Positions 62,879 through 64,000 of a stretch of DNA of 64,000 nucleotides are shown piece after piece. The notes beneath the pieces are model-generated. The model was not told the DNA's origin. It was given only the letters and a program-made list of their open reading frames with translations, and searched no databases. Every line of letters starts with the position of its first letter. Within the stretch, counting starts at the first letter, position 1. This DNA comes from Nemania diffusa (lineage: Eukaryota; Ascomycota; Sordariomycetes; Xylariales; Xylariaceae). The stretch covers positions 4,340,001-4,404,000 of the forward strand of contig JBBPUQ010000001.1 of assembly GCA_038501195.1 (NCBI GenBank), written 5' to 3'. The position numbers were made by a program, and so were the translations under genes.

Positions 62879-64000
62879 TTAAATAACAGTATAACATGCT
62901 TTATAAACTTTAACAACATAGCTAAATTTTATAATTCAAACATTTCTAAAATAAAAAGTTCAGTAAATAATAAATCTTGTTATATATAGTAGTAAAAAAA
63001 ATTGATATATTCGAGAATATAATTATTTTATTTAATATTGTTTTAAATATATTGTTAAAAATAGTATAATTTAATAGTTATATTCTGTTTAATTTTAAAA
63101 AAATATATGCTTATACTACTGATTTGTTTTTATTTAGTTTATTAGTATTAAAATCAACAAATATTTAAATATTATTACAATTGATTTACTTTAATAACTT
63201 ATTTAAGCTTTTATTATTGTATAATTATTTATTATTAGTATTGTTTAATATTTTCTATATAGATTTAAAATATTAAAGCTATTTAATTAAAATATTACTT
63301 GTAATATTAGCAATATTAACATTGATTATAAATATTTTAACTTTTATAATAAAAATATTAGTGCTTTTTTATAAGTTATAATATTTTATATTTATTTTAT
63401 TTAATTAAATAACAGTATAGTATTTTTTATAAACTTTAATAATATAGTTAAAATTTATAGTTTAAATATTTCTAAAATATTAAAGTTTAAATTTATATCG
63501 TTTTAAGTAGTATTTTTATATAATACTTTTTTAAATATTACTATTTGGTATTTTTTTGCTAGAAATATGTTATAATAAATAATTTAAAATATTAAAATTT
63601 AAACTTATATCGTTTTAAATAATATTTTTATACAGTGTTTTTTTAAATGCTACTATTTAATATTTTGTTTTTTAAATTAGCACTGTTTTTTTAAATAGGC
63701 TTTATTATATATAGTAGTTTAAAAAATCTAAAAAAAAATTAACATATATTTAAAACATATTTAAAAAAATAAATTAATAAAGCTATATTTATATATTTAA
63801 AAACATAATTATTTTATTTAATTTAGCTTTAAATATATTAATAAAAGTAGTACAATTTAATTGTTGCATTTTATTTAACTTTGAAAAAATATATACTTTT
63901 GCTACTAACTTTTTTTTTATTAGGTTTATTAATATCAAAATCGATTAAAACTCGGAATTTATTGCAATCGATTTATTTAAATAACTTATATATTAATTAA
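62879..64000 (+). repeat. Cluster of locally duplicated blocks
   Basis: Three sequence blocks each occur twice in direct orientation. Block P is at 62879-62960 and 63405-63486 (TTAAATAACAGTATA start). Block R is at 63474-63554 and 63586-63666 (sharing TTATATCGTTTTAA). Block Q is at 63021-63201 and 63807-63988 (AATTATTTTATTTAAT start). Copy differences are largely transitions. Together they suggest a roughly 0.5-0.8-kb unit duplicated in tandem, with a smaller internal duplication, later hit by RIP. The array may continue past the window edge. Confidence 0.65.

Larger units (their letters stand above)
13926..64000. other. ~50-kb RIP-mutated, gene-free A+T-rich domain
   Basis: From here to the right edge, sampled lines have only about 8-15 % G+C, CpG is almost absent, and stop codons are dense in all six frames. 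Aligned repeat copies inside the domain differ by C/T or G/A only, the signature of RIP acting on both strands. The content is old transposons and simple tandem arrays. Such domains in filamentous ascomycetes are constitutive heterochromatin and often centromeric. The window cannot show which, because the domain does not end within it. Confidence 0.85.

Noticed and set aside
13926..64000. Mitochondrial or other organellar origin of the A+T-rich part
   Set aside because: No organellar rRNA, tRNA or respiratory gene is seen, and the DNA is continuous with nuclear-type genes and holds RIP-mutated LTR elements.
1..64000. CRISPR array, prophage, bacterial operon or defence island
   Set aside because: The tandem arrays lack spacer structure, and genes and introns are fungal; no such system is present.

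Overview
The window looks like nuclear DNA of a filamentous ascomycete, probably a Sordariomycete (inference). Three things suggest this: a coding gene with a short GTAAGT...CAG intron, a secreted Ser/Thr-rich protein with a GPI-type tail, and a very long A+T-rich tract whose repeats differ only by C/T and G/A changes. That last pattern is the mark of repeat-induced point mutation (RIP), a genome defence known only in fungi. Nothing bacterial or organellar was recognised.

Layout. Positions 1 to about 13,925 have ordinary base composition and are gene-poor. They hold a 96-residue single-pass membrane protein (2295-2585, +), a 237-residue secreted protein with four cysteines and a GPI-type tail (3506-4219, -), and a two-exon 1113-residue coiled-coil protein (10267-6833, -). 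A short frameshifted coding relic lies at 12,298-12,600 (-). The remainder is intergenic, with no RNA gene that I could support.

At about 13,926 the composition changes within tens of bases. The remaining ~50 kb is extremely A+T-rich (sampled 60-base lines have roughly 8-15 % G+C), has no credible intact gene, and runs off the right edge. It is best read as RIP-mutated heterochromatin, possibly a centromere or a large AT isochore.

The best-resolved object is a fossil Ty3/Gypsy LTR retrotransposon at 17,199-24,448 (+). It has two ~302-bp LTRs and a matching CTAAC on both flanks. One reading frame still shows, in order, a Gag CCHC knuckle, protease, reverse transcriptase, RNase H, a D-59-D-35-E integrase and a C-terminal chromodomain, so it was a chromovirus. 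Nearly all damage is transitions: stops sit where Trp, Gln or Arg are expected, and the frame is unshifted for 4.3 kb. It lies between two ~273-bp direct repeats (16,230-16,502 and 31,329-31,602) that could be the LTRs of an older ~8.1-kb element into which it inserted. That outer space holds a weak Copia-like reverse transcriptase trace on the minus strand. Farther right are several short tandem arrays, a telomere-like G-rich island with hairpins (33,520-33,634), a lysine-rich coding relic (51,241-51,790), a 9-bp minisatellite (52,529-52,672), a doubtful second reverse transcriptase relic near 59.1 kb and a set of duplicated blocks at 62.9-64.0 kb.

I found no defence system, secondary-metabolite cluster or new enzyme system. 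The interest lies in the nested, RIP-fossilised retroelements and the sharp heterochromatin border.
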